Shown here piece after piece: positions 1 to 8,720 of a stretch of DNA of 64,000 bases. A program made the position numbers and the translations under genes. The DNA is from Theionarchaea archaeon (lineage in GTDB: Archaea > Methanobacteriota_B > Thermococci > Methanofastidiosales > SZ-28-30), in NCBI GenBank assembly GCA_018992685.1, contig JACVGT010000018.1, positions 1 through 64,000 on the forward strand, read 5' to 3'. The notes below the pieces were generated by a model. The model was not told where the DNA came from, did no database searches, and saw nothing but the letters and a program-made list of their open reading frames with translations. Position 1 is the stretch's first letter. Each line of letters begins with the position of its first letter.

Positions 1-35
1 TCTGGTCCAAAGCAGTAACAAGTTACCACTTCCAT
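1..35 (-). CDS. 5' end of a truncated unknown gene
   Basis: Reading leftward from the ATG at 33-35 gives Met-Glu-Val-Val-Thr-Cys-Tyr-Cys-Phe-Gly-Pro before the window ends. A near-perfect ribosome binding site, AAGGAGGTGA, lies at 41-50, five bases from the ATG, and a TATA-like CTATAAAAGG lies at about 91-101. Together these support a real start, although only eleven residues are visible. The two closely spaced cysteines could bind metal, but nothing more can be said about function. Confidence 0.7.
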   Translation of the reverse strand, partial: MEVVTCYCFGP

Positions 36-174
36 GGATTTCACCTCCTTAGACTTGTTTCCCAGATCTCCCACGCCTCCTGATTTCTTTCCTTTTATAG
101 GGGATTATTACATTTATTTGACCGTAAAGTATATTAATCTGTTGTGTATAGAGTGGATCGGGTACCAGCGATAG

Positions 175-381
175 AACGCACGAACAAATGAGGAGAGCTT
201 CGTACCTGAACGTGAGAACCTACTCTTTGTGGTCGGTACCCACTGTCATGATGAACTGGAGAAAAAGTACCTCAACCACATGATCGTGACAGTCCGTGAC
301 GTGGAAGCAGGAAGGACTGAGAGAACGAATTCGATCCTTCATAAAAGCCCGGAACTGCCCCCTTCGAGACCGCGCTTCTAA
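175..381 (+). pseudogene. Possible gene remnant without a start codon
   Basis: A 68-codon stretch is open between TAG at 172 and TAA at 379-381 and reads like protein, with segments such as ENLLFVVGTHCHDELEKKYL. It has no good start: the only in-frame ATG is at 280, and the ATG at about 212 is in another frame. I read it as a decayed gene or one broken by a frameshift. The family is not recognised. Confidence 0.25.
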
Positions 382-388
382 TCCCTCG

Positions 389-514
389 TATGGTGGCTCG
401 CACAGAGGATATCACTGCCACCATACTCATGATCCGGGTGGAAAGGCTTCCACTTGAACTACCTCGAGGAACTGGGCTGTGAACCTCCCTTCACCACTCC
501 GTGCCCAGTTCCTC
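389..514. other. Two consecutive perfect stem-loops in a gene-free stretch
   Basis: TATGGTGGC at 389-397 pairs perfectly with GCCACCATA at 417-425 (19-nt loop). GAGGAACTGGGC at 466-477 pairs perfectly with GCCCAGTTCCTC at 503-514 (25-nt loop). Stems of 9 and 12 bp this close together are unlikely by chance. They lie in the 675-bp space between the truncated left gene and the regulator at 711, where I see no convincing intact gene. They could form a small structured RNA or be remains of a mobile element; the strand is unknown. Confidence 0.4.
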
Positions 515-710
515 ACCCATGTCCTCACGAGAAAAAGAAAGATCCATAGGAAGGTCCTAACATGAGCGGAATCTTCGCACTTGAAAAATTGCTGAAATAT
601 TGGAGTATTCATCAACAAATATTTTACCTCTTCACCAGAGGATGTGTGGCGGACAGGAAGGTCCTATTCTTCCTTGACGGCATGGGAGAAGGCCCTGATA
701 GGTGGAAGTG

Positions 711-1748
711 ATGAGTGAGACATCCTTTCTGAATAAGCTGCGACGGTGCTACCGCATTTATGAGCAGGTGTACCAGGACCCATTGATACCTCTCTATGAA
801 ATAGCTCGGAACACAGGACTCTCCAGGAACACGGTCTCCAAGTATCTGCACGAGATGCAGGAACAGGGCTGTCTTCTGGGGCCTTATTTGAGGATGAAAC
901 CTACTCCTACCTACAGGGAATACGTGTATCTTGCTACATTCTCTGATCCAAAGAGGACATTCACTGCCCTGAGCCACTTTCCTTCGGTAGTTGATGTGGT
1001 CCACACGTTCGGGGACTGGACGACACTGTTGATCACGAGCCAGCCACTGGATATAACGAGGATGTATGGGTTCCAGGATCTGGTCCTGTCTGAATGTAAG
1101 TATTCTACGGCAACACCAAAGACTGAGTTTACGAGCTGGAATGCTGCTCTTTCTAAGGCCTCCGAGATCCTGGAAGACCCGGGTCCACCTTCACGATTGA
1201 AAAGAGAGATGGCGCCTCCTCTAGACTGGGGAGAGGACCAGTGGAAGATCTACAGTAGTTTCAATTCCAATATACGGAAGACAGTCACCACTTCGCTGCA
1301 GAAGGTCCTGGTTCGGTATGAAACCTACACCACGTGGATGGAAGATTTGACCACTCACTGCACGGTGCATACGGGATTCTATCCACGATCCTACAGTCAG
1401 TACACGGGTCACTGGTTTCTGTTCTCCAGTTCATATGAATCGTTACTTGTGGAAGTGTTCAGCTGCTTACCTGCCACTCCCTGCATTATAGAAACGGAGA
1501 GCCACGTACTGGTATTCGTTTGTACGGTGTCGTCTTCAACTGTGAAAAGGCTTACAGGCCTGATTGTTGATATGAAGAGTGGAGGACTGATAAAGAAAGT
1601 GGACCATGGGTTGGTGCTACGGGAGGCCCACCCACCGATTGATTTTTGTCCATTTACAAGAAAGGAGGAGAAGGACCATGGAGAGAGAAACCAGTACAGA
1701 AAAAGTCCTGATCGAAATAGAGGAGCCCTGCATCATGGACCTGGTTGA
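711..1748 (+). CDS. Tandem winged-helix transcription regulator, Lrp-like
   Basis: About 345 residues. An N-terminal winged helix (residues ~5-60, recognition-helix region LSRNTVSKYLHEMQEQG) ends in LLGPY and is followed by a RAM-like alpha/beta region. A second, weaker helix-turn-helix/RAM-like half starts around residue 170 (DWGEDQWKIY). The same architecture and length occur in the proteins at 16294 and 17735, so it is a divergent member of that family. The ATG at 711 is preferred because AGGTGG lies at 700-705; GTG codons at 702 and 708 are alternatives. The last ~30 residues overlap the next gene in another frame and look non-native (charged, Arg/His-rich), as if the original stop was lost. 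The ligand and targets are unknown. Confidence 0.7.
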   Translation: MSETSFLNKLRRCYRIYEQVYQDPLIPLYEIARNTGLSRNTVSKYLHEMQEQGCLLGPYLRMKPTPTYREYVYLATFSDPKRTFTALSHFPSVVDVVHTFGDWTTLLITSQPLDITRMYGFQDLVLSECKYSTATPKTEFTSWNAALSKASEILEDPGPPSRLKREMAPPLDWGEDQWKIYSSFNSNIRKTVTTSLQKVLVRYETYTTWMEDLTTHCTVHTGFYPRSYSQYTGHWFLFSSSYESLLVEVFSCLPATPCIIETESHVLVFVCTVSSSTVKRLTGLIVDMKSGGLIKKVDHGLVLREAHPPIDFCPFTRKEEKDHGERNQYRKSPDRNRGALHHGPG

Positions 1749-1875
1749 CCCGGATGAAAGAGTACAGTTGAGAAAGTGCATCATCGAGAAGATCAGACCG
1801 GACGTTGCTGATTTATTTGTCACTGAGGTAGGGAGACTTTTGAAGGAGAAATATGATCTATCTCCGGTGGACTAG
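1678..1875 (+). CDS. Small acidic protein of unknown function
   Basis: A 65-residue protein starting at ATG 1678, with AAAGGAGGA at 1661-1669 as ribosome binding site. It is charged, has two cysteines, no membrane segment, and looks helical (residues ~27-60). It overlaps the 3' end of the upstream regulator by 71 bases, so the two are likely co-transcribed and coupled. It ends only 4 bases inside the tail-to-tail CHAT gene. No family is recognised. Confidence 0.6.
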   Translation: MERETSTEKVLIEIEEPCIMDLVDPDERVQLRKCIIEKIRPDVADLFVTEVGRLLKEKYDLSPVD

Positions 1876-4800
1876 CCTTTTCTCTCTTCTAACCTCTTCA
1901 GGCTCCTCTTGACAATTTCTTGATAATACTGATCCTTGAATTCAAAATATATTTCCAGCGCCTTCTCGTAGTTCTTTCTGGCCTCATCAAACTCCCGCAA
2001 CTCCTCGGCCACCATCCCCAGGTTGTGGTAGGTTGATGCCTGAGAATACCGATCCTTAAATTCTATTTTTATTTCCAGCGCCTTCTCGTAGTTCTTTCTG
2101 GCCTCTTCAAACTCGCGTAACTCCTGGGCCACCATCCCCAGGTTGTGGTAGGTTCCTGCCTGAGAATACCGATCCTTGAATTCGATGAATATTTCCAGGG
2201 CCTTCTCGTAGTTCTTTCTGGCCTCTTCAAACTCTCGTAGCTCCTCGGCCACCATCCCCAGCTGGTGGTAGGTTTTGGCCTGTTCGTATCGATCCTTGAA
2301 TTCAATATCTATTTCCAGGGCCTTCTCGTAGTTCTTTCTGGCCTCTTCAAACTCTCGTAGCTCCTCGGCCACCATCCCCAGCTGGTGGTAGGTCGATGCC
2401 TGAGAATACCGATCCTTGAATTCAATATATATTTCCAGGGCCTTCTCGTAGTTCTTTCTGGCCTCTTCAAACTCTCGTAGCTCCTGGGCCACCATCCCCA
2501 GGTTGTGGTAAGTTGATGCCTGATAGTACCGATCCTTGAATTCGATTTTTATTTCCAGGGCCTGCTCGTAGTTCTTTCTGGCCTCTTCAAACTCTCGTAG
2601 CTCCTGGGCCACTCTCCCCAGCTGGTTGTAAATGCTTGCGGTCATCAGTGCTTTCTGCTTTTCTTCCGATCCAGTAAGATTCTGAAGAATATCTAAGGCC
2701 CTGAGATATGCGTCTGTAGCCTGGGTAAGCTGCTTGGTCAACAGGAATCTTCTGGCAATGTCATCAACAACCCCAACCAATTCCACACCTGCCTCACCTC
2801 CGAGCAGTTGAGGTGGATAGTCCTCAATTCTCCTGAGTACCATCTCTCCCAGGCGAAGGCCTTTATTCTGATCTTGGATTGCGTCAATATAGTCGGACAG
2901 ACAGGCATACGTGTTGATGATACTTTGTTTCCTCTGTAAACACATCTCAAGAGCTGCATAAATGTTCTCATACTCTAGCTCTGCCAGCACCAGGGCTGTC
3001 TGCTTCCCTTCAGGCTCCTTCGAGAGAAAAAGAGTTCGTATGAACCCTGCTAATCCGGTGTAATGAGCCATGAACGCCTGATTCAAATGTTCCCGTCCCG
3101 GGTCGTCCAGGGTTTGTTGCAGTTTGGTGCGCAAGAAGTAGGGGAACACAGGCTGCAGGCTCATGATGGGTGTATTTTGGCCGAGTGGCTCCATCAGTCC
3201 CCAGTTTACAGTTTCCTGGATCACCTTTTCCCATAAGTGGAAGGGCCAGTCCCTGAATGTGGGAAACGTCCTGAGCTGGTCTGTGTACTGCGGCAGGAAT
3301 TCCAGGTTTATCACAGACGTGAAGGGTGCAAGGCACAGTAACAGCTTCTGGGCATCTGGAGAGAGGTTACTGTGTGAATAGTCCACACACCTGAGAATGC
3401 TTTCCGTCTTATCCTTGCCGTCCTGCCTTTCCAGGTCAACGTCCCCTGCCCGTAATGATTCAATGATCTGGGCGGGAGTGTGGTGCGTGAGATTCGGGAG
3501 AATGACTTCCATTGCCAGAGGAGAACCTGCTAAGAGCCCCATCAGCTGATGGAACTGGGGATCCTTCGTGGGGAGTTCAATGTGTAGCTCTTTGAGGATC
3601 TGGACAGCCAGATCTGACCGTGCTTCAGGGTCCAGTCCTCCCAGCTGATAGGTGTTCCTCCTGAATGTCTCATTTTTGAGCCAGGATTCCGTGCCTCTTG
3701 AGCCGAACAGGACGACAGACTTCCCACCAGATAGGTCGCGGAGGAACTCTTTGAGTGTTTCCTGCTCGTCTTCGGGCAGGGTGTTGGGGATGGCCAGGGG
3801 ATGACCAGTGATGGACTCACAGTTATCCAGGATGAGGCAGTAGCGTTCTGACTTCAGGGCAGTACTGATCTTACCCTTCTGGGTGGCCAGACTGCTGGAC
3901 TGGAAGGTGGCACGGGTCCTCTCATCAAACAGCTTCTGTGCCAGTAAAAAGAGGATCTGTTCAAGGGTGAAGGCTGTCTCATCGTAACCAAAGTAGAATG
4001 ATTGCCTGACAAACCCTGTTTTCTCCCACCACCAGGCGAGGTAGTCCAGGAGTGTTGATTTTCCTGTTCCTCCCATCCCGGTGAGGAGGAGCATATTGTG
4101 CTGAAGCAGATGCTTTTCAATGGCCATGATATCGAGGTCTCTTCCGAAGAATCCATAGTTGGGTTTATGGTGAATCCTGTGAGAGAGTTCCTGCTTCTGA
4201 AAGTAGGCTTCTTGTTCCTGGGGGGTAAAATCCCGCAGGTTGAAATCTACTGGTCTATTCTGGTAGATGATGGGGAGTAACCAGTCTTCTAAATCAATTG
4301 TCTCGTTGAAGTAGGCCTTTCTCCCTTTCTGCTTGTAGAGCTGCCTTCGTCCCCTGCTGACAGCATCTGGCAGGGACTGGCGGGCAAACACCTGCCTGTA
4401 GACTTCCTCCATCAAAATCTTCGCTGCTGAAACGGTGACTGAATAACTTAAAGCCAGGGTGGCCTGTATACCAGCTCCCATTAAGGTGCTGCCAAGGCTG
4501 GTCTCTCCACGCTGGCCAATGTGTTTTGCAGATTGGCACGCATTGATAATACATACGGGGATCTGCTTTGTCAGAAGCAATTGAGCCAGTTCTGCTGCTT
4601 CTACTGGTACAGCCTTACCTTTCACATCGCTTTCAAAGAATAAGAATGCCCGAAGACCTTCATAGTGAGGGATATCATCCAGCCCCCACCGTGATTGGAA
4701 GAGGACCTTTTTAGCCTTTCGGGCTTCCTCCAGGTCTGCATAGCTGGCCAGTGAACCGTGGGTATCAAAGTGGATGATATGGTAGAATCGCTCCCCCACC

Positions 4801-5385
4801 TCATCGAGGTGGTCTGAGAGGGCCTGGAAGGTCCCAGGCCTGAGGTTGTGGACCTTGACCTTCAGCTGTGCGGTCTCCAGGAGCTCTACCATGGGGCGTG
4901 AAATCGTCCTGTAGCCCACATCCTCGTCCTCATCTGGTCGAGCAGTAACAAGGAGCACATTGATCTGGGGAGAGGGCTTGACCTCAGCTTCGATGGCTGG
5001 AGGGTTATTATTTTTCCTGACGATGGTCAGCCCCTCAGTTGCCAGTGGGTGTGGTAGGTCTGGGTCCTTGAGAGACTCCCAGTGTATGGCATGAAACTCC
5101 TGCGTTGTATTGGCTGTACAGTCTTCTGTCCCCCAAGACCTGCTGGAAGAGGGTTACACCATAGTCATGCACTGCCTTGACAGCCCTTTCTGCCTTTGTG
5201 GTATCGATGAAAGGGAACCTCAGGAATTCCTCAAAATACCATTCAAGACGGTGCTCTGTCTCCGGGTCAGAAGGATTCTTCATGGTGACAGCGTATTCTG
5301 GACCATGATTGAAAGAAACTGCAATGTTAAAGGTATTCTGATCTTTATTCTTTTCTCTTATTGTGATCGTATTGGACGATACCAT
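1872..5385 (-). pseudogene. CHAT protease-STAND ATPase-TPR protein, split by a frameshift
   Basis: The gene starts at ATG 5385 behind GGAGGAG (5393-5399) and encodes about 1170 residues if the frame is repaired. The first frame (5385 to 5035) carries the family N-terminus (LEWYFEEFLRFPF). Then the frame shifts: EFHAIHWESLKDPDLPHPLA and everything after lie in a second frame reaching 1872. Removing one base from the run of five C at 5130-5134 joins the frames. Downstream come a CHAT peptidase domain (His in HFDTHGS, Cys in INACQSA), a STAND NTPase (Walker A GMGGTGKST) and six TPRs of 40 residues. CHAT-STAND-TPR proteins are known or suspected signal-activated proteases, often in defence. It may be a pseudogene, a programmed frameshift or a sequencing error. 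Confidence 0.85.
1930..2640 (-). repeat. Six tandem 120-bp units encoding TPRs
   Basis: The ten bases GTTCTTTCTG recur at 1971, 2091, 2211, 2331, 2451 and 2571, an exact 120-bp period, and the flanking sequence is almost the same from unit to unit. Each unit encodes one 40-residue TPR with the core NYEKALEI..EFKDRY. Differences concentrate at a few codons (QASTYHNL, QAKTYHQL, QAGTYHNL; AQELREF, AEELREF). The high identity points to recent unit duplication or gene conversion, so copy number may vary between strains. Confidence 0.9.
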
Positions 5386-5581
5386 TTGCTCTCCTCCTGA
5401 GGAGGGTCTTCCCCAATTCTCGAGTGTGACATTGCATACAGTCTTCCCCTATCTAGGTTAGCTCGTATTTAAGGTTGTTCAGAGGAGTATATAAGTGTTA
5501 TCACACCAGTGTATCAATGGATATCTGAGATTTGATCCTCTGTGAACTTTACAGCAGAGGAAGAGATTCTTCATAATTTGC

Positions 5582-6355
5582 TCACTCAAGAATCTTTATC
5601 TGGTCAGGTGTTTTCACAATAATTTCTGGTTTCCCCCTATACTCTCGTATGAATCCGATAATCTGGACTTTTCTACCCAGGTAGTACTTTTCTGGACTCT
5701 CTGGAAAGTCAGGGAAATCACATGCAAAGATTACGGCCGTGAAATACTGCTGCCATTCTGGATCAAAATTCAGAAAACATACCTCTCCCGAGTTATATGT
5801 ATCCATGATTAGACCTTCAACGATTACATAACATCCATAATACTGATCTGCTTCTCTCCAGCTGATAACAGGGATGCCACCCTCCCACTTCAGATCAACT
5901 CTAGGCTGGAAAACACCCAACCTCCACAGGCCTGCTTTCTTTGTTTCTGCTTCAATCTCTAACTGAATATAGTACTCCCGATTGGGATCATCCTTTGAAA
6001 GATACCTCACTTCACTGTAGCCATTCTTGACCATCTCCTCATTGACACACATGGAATCGACATATACATATCTCAATAGCCTGTCATATGCATCTCTGTC
6101 TTCACCTTGTGTTACCAGTACTACTTTCTTCCCGAGGACGAGGCAGGAGAGGTAGTCTCTGGCAATGTCTCCTCCTGGTTCGAAAAGTCCTGGAGCATCA
6201 ATCCCAATCAATCGCACTGATTCTCCATTGTTCAACTCGATTGTATCCCCATCAAGTACTGCCACACAGGATAGTGCCTGGGGTTGCTGAATGCAGGTGT
6301 TAACCACAACTACTATAAGCACCACAAAGAGAGAGCTTCGATTATGCATTGGCAT
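5582..6355 (-). CDS. Exported staphylococcal-nuclease-like protein with C-terminal OB-like domain
   Basis: A hydrophobic N-terminus (VVLIVVVVNTC) acts as a signal or lipoprotein anchor, giving an extracellular protein of about 257 residues. An SNase-like domain follows: DGDTIEL, VRLIGIDAPG and YDRLLRYVYV carry the equivalents of Asp21, Arg35, Asp40 and Arg87. The position of the catalytic Glu43 of the Staphylococcus enzyme is Gly here (DAPG, usually DAPE or DTPE), so nuclease activity is doubtful. The C-terminal ~90 residues (YYLGRKVQIIGFIREYRGKP) look like a second OB fold. ATG 6355 lies 2 bases after the stop of the upstream gene, so the two are co-transcribed; ATG 6349 is the alternative. 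Confidence 0.8.
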   Translation of the reverse strand: MPMHNRSSLFVVLIVVVVNTCIQQPQALSCVAVLDGDTIELNNGESVRLIGIDAPGLFEPGGDIARDYLSCLVLGKKVVLVTQGEDRDAYDRLLRYVYVDSMCVNEEMVKNGYSEVRYLSKDDPNREYYIQLEIEAETKKAGLWRLGVFQPRVDLKWEGGIPVISWREADQYYGCYVIVEGLIMDTYNSGEVCFLNFDPEWQQYFTAVIFACDFPDFPESPEKYYLGRKVQIIGFIREYRGKPEIIVKTPDQIKILE

Positions 6356-6357
6356 AA

Positions 6358-7320
6358 TCAACTCCAGCAAAGTGAACCCGCAGGGTTCCCTTTATCGTCC
6401 TCCAGATACGCACAATCTCCTCCTGTATTGTTCCAGATTGCTGCATATTTACCCGGAGCTCTACCAAAATACAGCTTAGTACTGGTATTCGTTCCTATCC
6501 CAGTATAGACGAATACTGATTGTCCAGCTCTCAAGATGAACCCAGAGGGGAAGATGAAGACATGATCACGCGCCGTTCCTTTCTTGTAAGCTTTATCATA
6601 CAACCTCCATCCAGACATATCCACATCTTGACTCCCATCATTGCAGATTCTCACCCATTCCCCATTTGGATTCTCATTGTCATCTCCGGGAGCATTATAG
6701 TTCACGAAACAAATCTTGATTGAGACTATTTCTTCTCCAACTGGACACCCTTTGTTACCTTTCTCTCCTTTTTCACCGGGGCAGTTATCGTAGCAATCCT
6801 GGAGGCCGTCACCATCACTGTCTTTGGGGCACCCTCGTGTGTTGACGATGGTGCATCCTGGGTTGAGACAGTCATCAACATTATCGGGTATACCATCGTT
6901 GTCAGTATCCTTCTGAGGTAGAGAAGTCCCTGGAGGTTGAGGAGTTTTTGGAGGTTCTGTGGATAGGGCATATCTGCACTGATCTGTATTCGCTTCAACG
7001 ATATAGTCTTTGATACATGCACCTTTGAAGCATCTCATTTTCCACAGATCGTAACCAGAGCACTCATAGCCACAGTCAATGCCTTTGCATGGATTATCTC
7101 CTGCAAAGTAGACTGCAGTAGGTACGATGAGTATTGCTGCAAGAAGAACAGCTCCAATCTTGAGCTGTGGAGAACTGGATCGCCATTTTTGCAGGGGGAA
7201 AGATGCTGATTTTCTCTCTGGTGGCTCATCCTGCGCTTTGGAAGGGAATCGTGTCCCACATTTCATGCAAAAGAAAGACCCTGGAGGATTTTCTGTCCCA
7301 CATCTACGACATTTTACCAT
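6358..7320 (-). CDS. Membrane-anchored zinc ribbon / TSP3 repeat / lamin-tail domain protein
   Basis: A 320-residue protein. Residues 1-25 form a zinc ribbon (CRRC...CMKC); a transmembrane segment lies at ~52-72 ([19 protein letters not shown]). A cysteine-rich stretch follows, then two calcium-binding type-3 thrombospondin repeats ([18 protein letters not shown]). A C-terminal lamin-tail domain ([33 protein letters not shown]) fills residues ~200-318. Topology suggests the ribbon is cytosolic and the rest outside. Lamin-tail domains often accompany SNase-like domains in secreted nucleases, which fits the downstream neighbour. A TATA box at 7349-7358 leaves only a very short leader. Confidence 0.8.
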   Translation of the reverse strand: MVKCRRCGTENPPGSFFCMKCGTRFPSKAQDEPPERKSASFPLQKWRSSSPQLKIGAVLLAAILIVPTAVYFAGDNPCKGIDCGYECSGYDLWKMRCFKGACIKDYIVEANTDQCRYALSTEPPKTPQPPGTSLPQKDTDNDGIPDNVDDCLNPGCTIVNTRGCPKDSDGDGLQDCYDNCPGEKGEKGNKGCPVGEEIVSIKICFVNYNAPGDDNENPNGEWVRICNDGSQDVDMSGWRLYDKAYKKGTARDHVFIFPSGFILRAGQSVFVYTGIGTNTSTKLYFGRAPGKYAAIWNNTGGDCAYLEDDKGNPAGSLCWS

Positions 7321-7348
7321 ATTCTCGCCATCATAAGGAGATGATCCC

Positions 7349-7358
7349 TTTTATAAAA
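7349..7358 (-). promoter_or_regulatory. TATA box of the surface-protein operon
   Basis: On the minus strand this reads GCTTTTATAAAAGG. Its centre is about 33 bp upstream of ATG 7320, placing the transcript start a few bases before the start codon of the zinc ribbon/lamin-tail gene, which is likely co-transcribed with the SNase-like gene. Confidence 0.55.
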
Positions 7359-7375
7359 GCTTTTTCATTGACTAC

Positions 7376-8122
7376 CTATCTGTTCATTAGCTGTATTATC
7401 CTGTCATAAAGTTGATTCTTCTGCTTTAATTCTTCTTCCATCTGTTTTCTTAATTTCTCTGGCTTGCCCGCATTGAAATCTGGATGGAGGACCTGGTTCC
7501 AGTATCGCTTCTTGGCTTTCACTTCTTCTACAGTGGCAGAGGGACGACAGCCAAATTCCTCCAGCATGTCTGCCAAGGGAGTGGACTGTGAAGATTGTGA
7601 AGCCTTCTGATGAGTTTGTTCTGGCCATTCTTCATAGCAACTTCCATAGTACTCTGGATCATAGTGAAATTCCACCTGGTTATTGTACTTATTCACTCGA
7701 CACGAGATGTTTGAAAAGATGTATCGCCTGCCTTTTTCGACATGGAAGTGTGGCTGCCTTTTCCATACATTAAGGAGGATCATCCTACCATCCCAGTCAA
7801 TGTAAAGACGATCGGGCTGATTTGGTTTTCTTTTCAATGCTACACTGCAGACCATTCCATTGATCTTGATATTCTTCCTTCCCAGCAACGGTGACCATGG
7901 TGATTTCACTCTGAATTGTTCTGCTGTAGAAGACAGTTTTGGTCTCCATTGTAAGGAGACAACCTTATAGATAATAATTGTGCAAGAAATGATCAGTATA
8001 GTGAATATATAGGGATGTTCTTCCACCAGAGAGGATAAGAAGTCAAAGAAAGCATAAAAGAAAGCTACAGCAAGCACAAAAAGGCAGATAAGACCCTTTG
8101 ATTCAGATCGACTCCAATACAT
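7376..8122 (-). CDS. Membrane protein with C-terminal J domain
   Basis: 248 residues. Two hydrophobic helices near the N-terminus (~10-30 and ~38-53) anchor it. The middle part (~75-160) is beta-rich and could be an OB-like domain (GMVCSVALKRK, RLYIDWDGRMILL). The last ~65 residues match a J domain: LADMLEEFGCRPSATVEEVK, then the diagnostic HPD in NQVLHPDFN, then a helix to the end. J domains recruit and stimulate Hsp70; a C-terminal membrane-tethered J domain suggests DnaK is brought to the membrane. The gene stops 55 bases before the start of the lamin-tail gene on the same strand. The J domain is well supported, the rest is not. Confidence 0.7.
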   Translation of the reverse strand: MYWSRSESKGLICLFVLAVAFFYAFFDFLSSLVEEHPYIFTILIISCTIIIYKVVSLQWRPKLSSTAEQFRVKSPWSPLLGRKNIKINGMVCSVALKRKPNQPDRLYIDWDGRMILLNVWKRQPHFHVEKGRRYIFSNISCRVNKYNNQVEFHYDPEYYGSCYEEWPEQTHQKASQSSQSTPLADMLEEFGCRPSATVEEVKAKKRYWNQVLHPDFNAGKPEKLRKQMEEELKQKNQLYDRIIQLMNR

Positions 8123-8220
8123 AATCTACCCTTCCTTTGAATGTAGGTATCATCAAGGTTCAGCGTGTAAAGAACTTTCAAATTATTAAGGTTTTGGATA
8201 TCCAGTAATATAGCAGTGGA

Positions 8221-8355
8221 CTAGCGACTTGTTTTTTTTCTCGAAATTCTGAGTAAATATTCATCAATGATTTTCAGTTCTGTCCATCCGCACTCTTTGC
8301 TCAGTCTCGACAGTGTCTCGCTGTACCTATCAAGAAATTCCTTGATTTCAACCAT
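8221..8355 (-). CDS. Short ORF or gene remnant, 44 residues
   Basis: ATG 8355 to TAG 8221 encodes a charged helical peptide with segments VEIKEFLDRYSETLSRLSKE and LKIIDEYLLRIS. The frame remains open about 14 codons upstream of the ATG, up to a TAA next to the 15-bp tandem repeat, so this may be the 3' end of a decayed gene. No ribosome binding site was found. The rest of the gap 8123-8720 is AT-rich and appears empty. Confidence 0.3.
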   Translation of the reverse strand: MVEIKEFLDRYSETLSRLSKECGWTELKIIDEYLLRISRKKTSR

Positions 8356-8395
8356 GAATTTGTAGTAACCTGCAGCACTATCCCCGATGGGCCCC

Positions 8396-8425
8396 TTTTT
8401 TTAGAGATACTTTTTTTAGAGATAC
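8396..8425. repeat. Two tandem 15-bp AT-rich units
   Basis: TTTTTTTAGAGATAC is present twice head to tail, at 8396-8410 and 8411-8425. It borders the truncated ORF at 8221-8355, so it may mark a slippage or rearrangement point. Confidence 0.6.
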
Positions 8426-8720
8426 TATTATTGATTTTGACAAAAGGTTCCATATTTTTTCAAGGGGGAAAAACGATAATAATCTCATAATAGAAGATAA
8501 ATATGTCATGAAAGTATGAATGGTCATAAATGTTCATAAATCAAGGAAAAAAAAGGAAAAATCTGAGATATTAGAAAAAAGAATTGAAAAGATTACGAAA
8601 ACTGAAGGTTGACACTCGTAGATCTCCCAGGAATTTGTCTTTGTTGATAATGCATTTGACCAATAATTACTTCTATATAGAAAAGACAGATGGTCAAAAC
8701 CTTTCTGTTGGTACTCCTTC

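Noticed and set aside
427..1004. Minus-strand ORFs of 63 and 126 residues
   Set aside because: They cover the stem-loop region and the 5' end of the wHTH gene in antisense; no ribosome binding site and no protein-like pattern.
1930..2640. Regular 120-bp repeats as a CRISPR-like array
   Set aside because: The whole unit is conserved with no unique spacers and encodes an in-frame TPR array.
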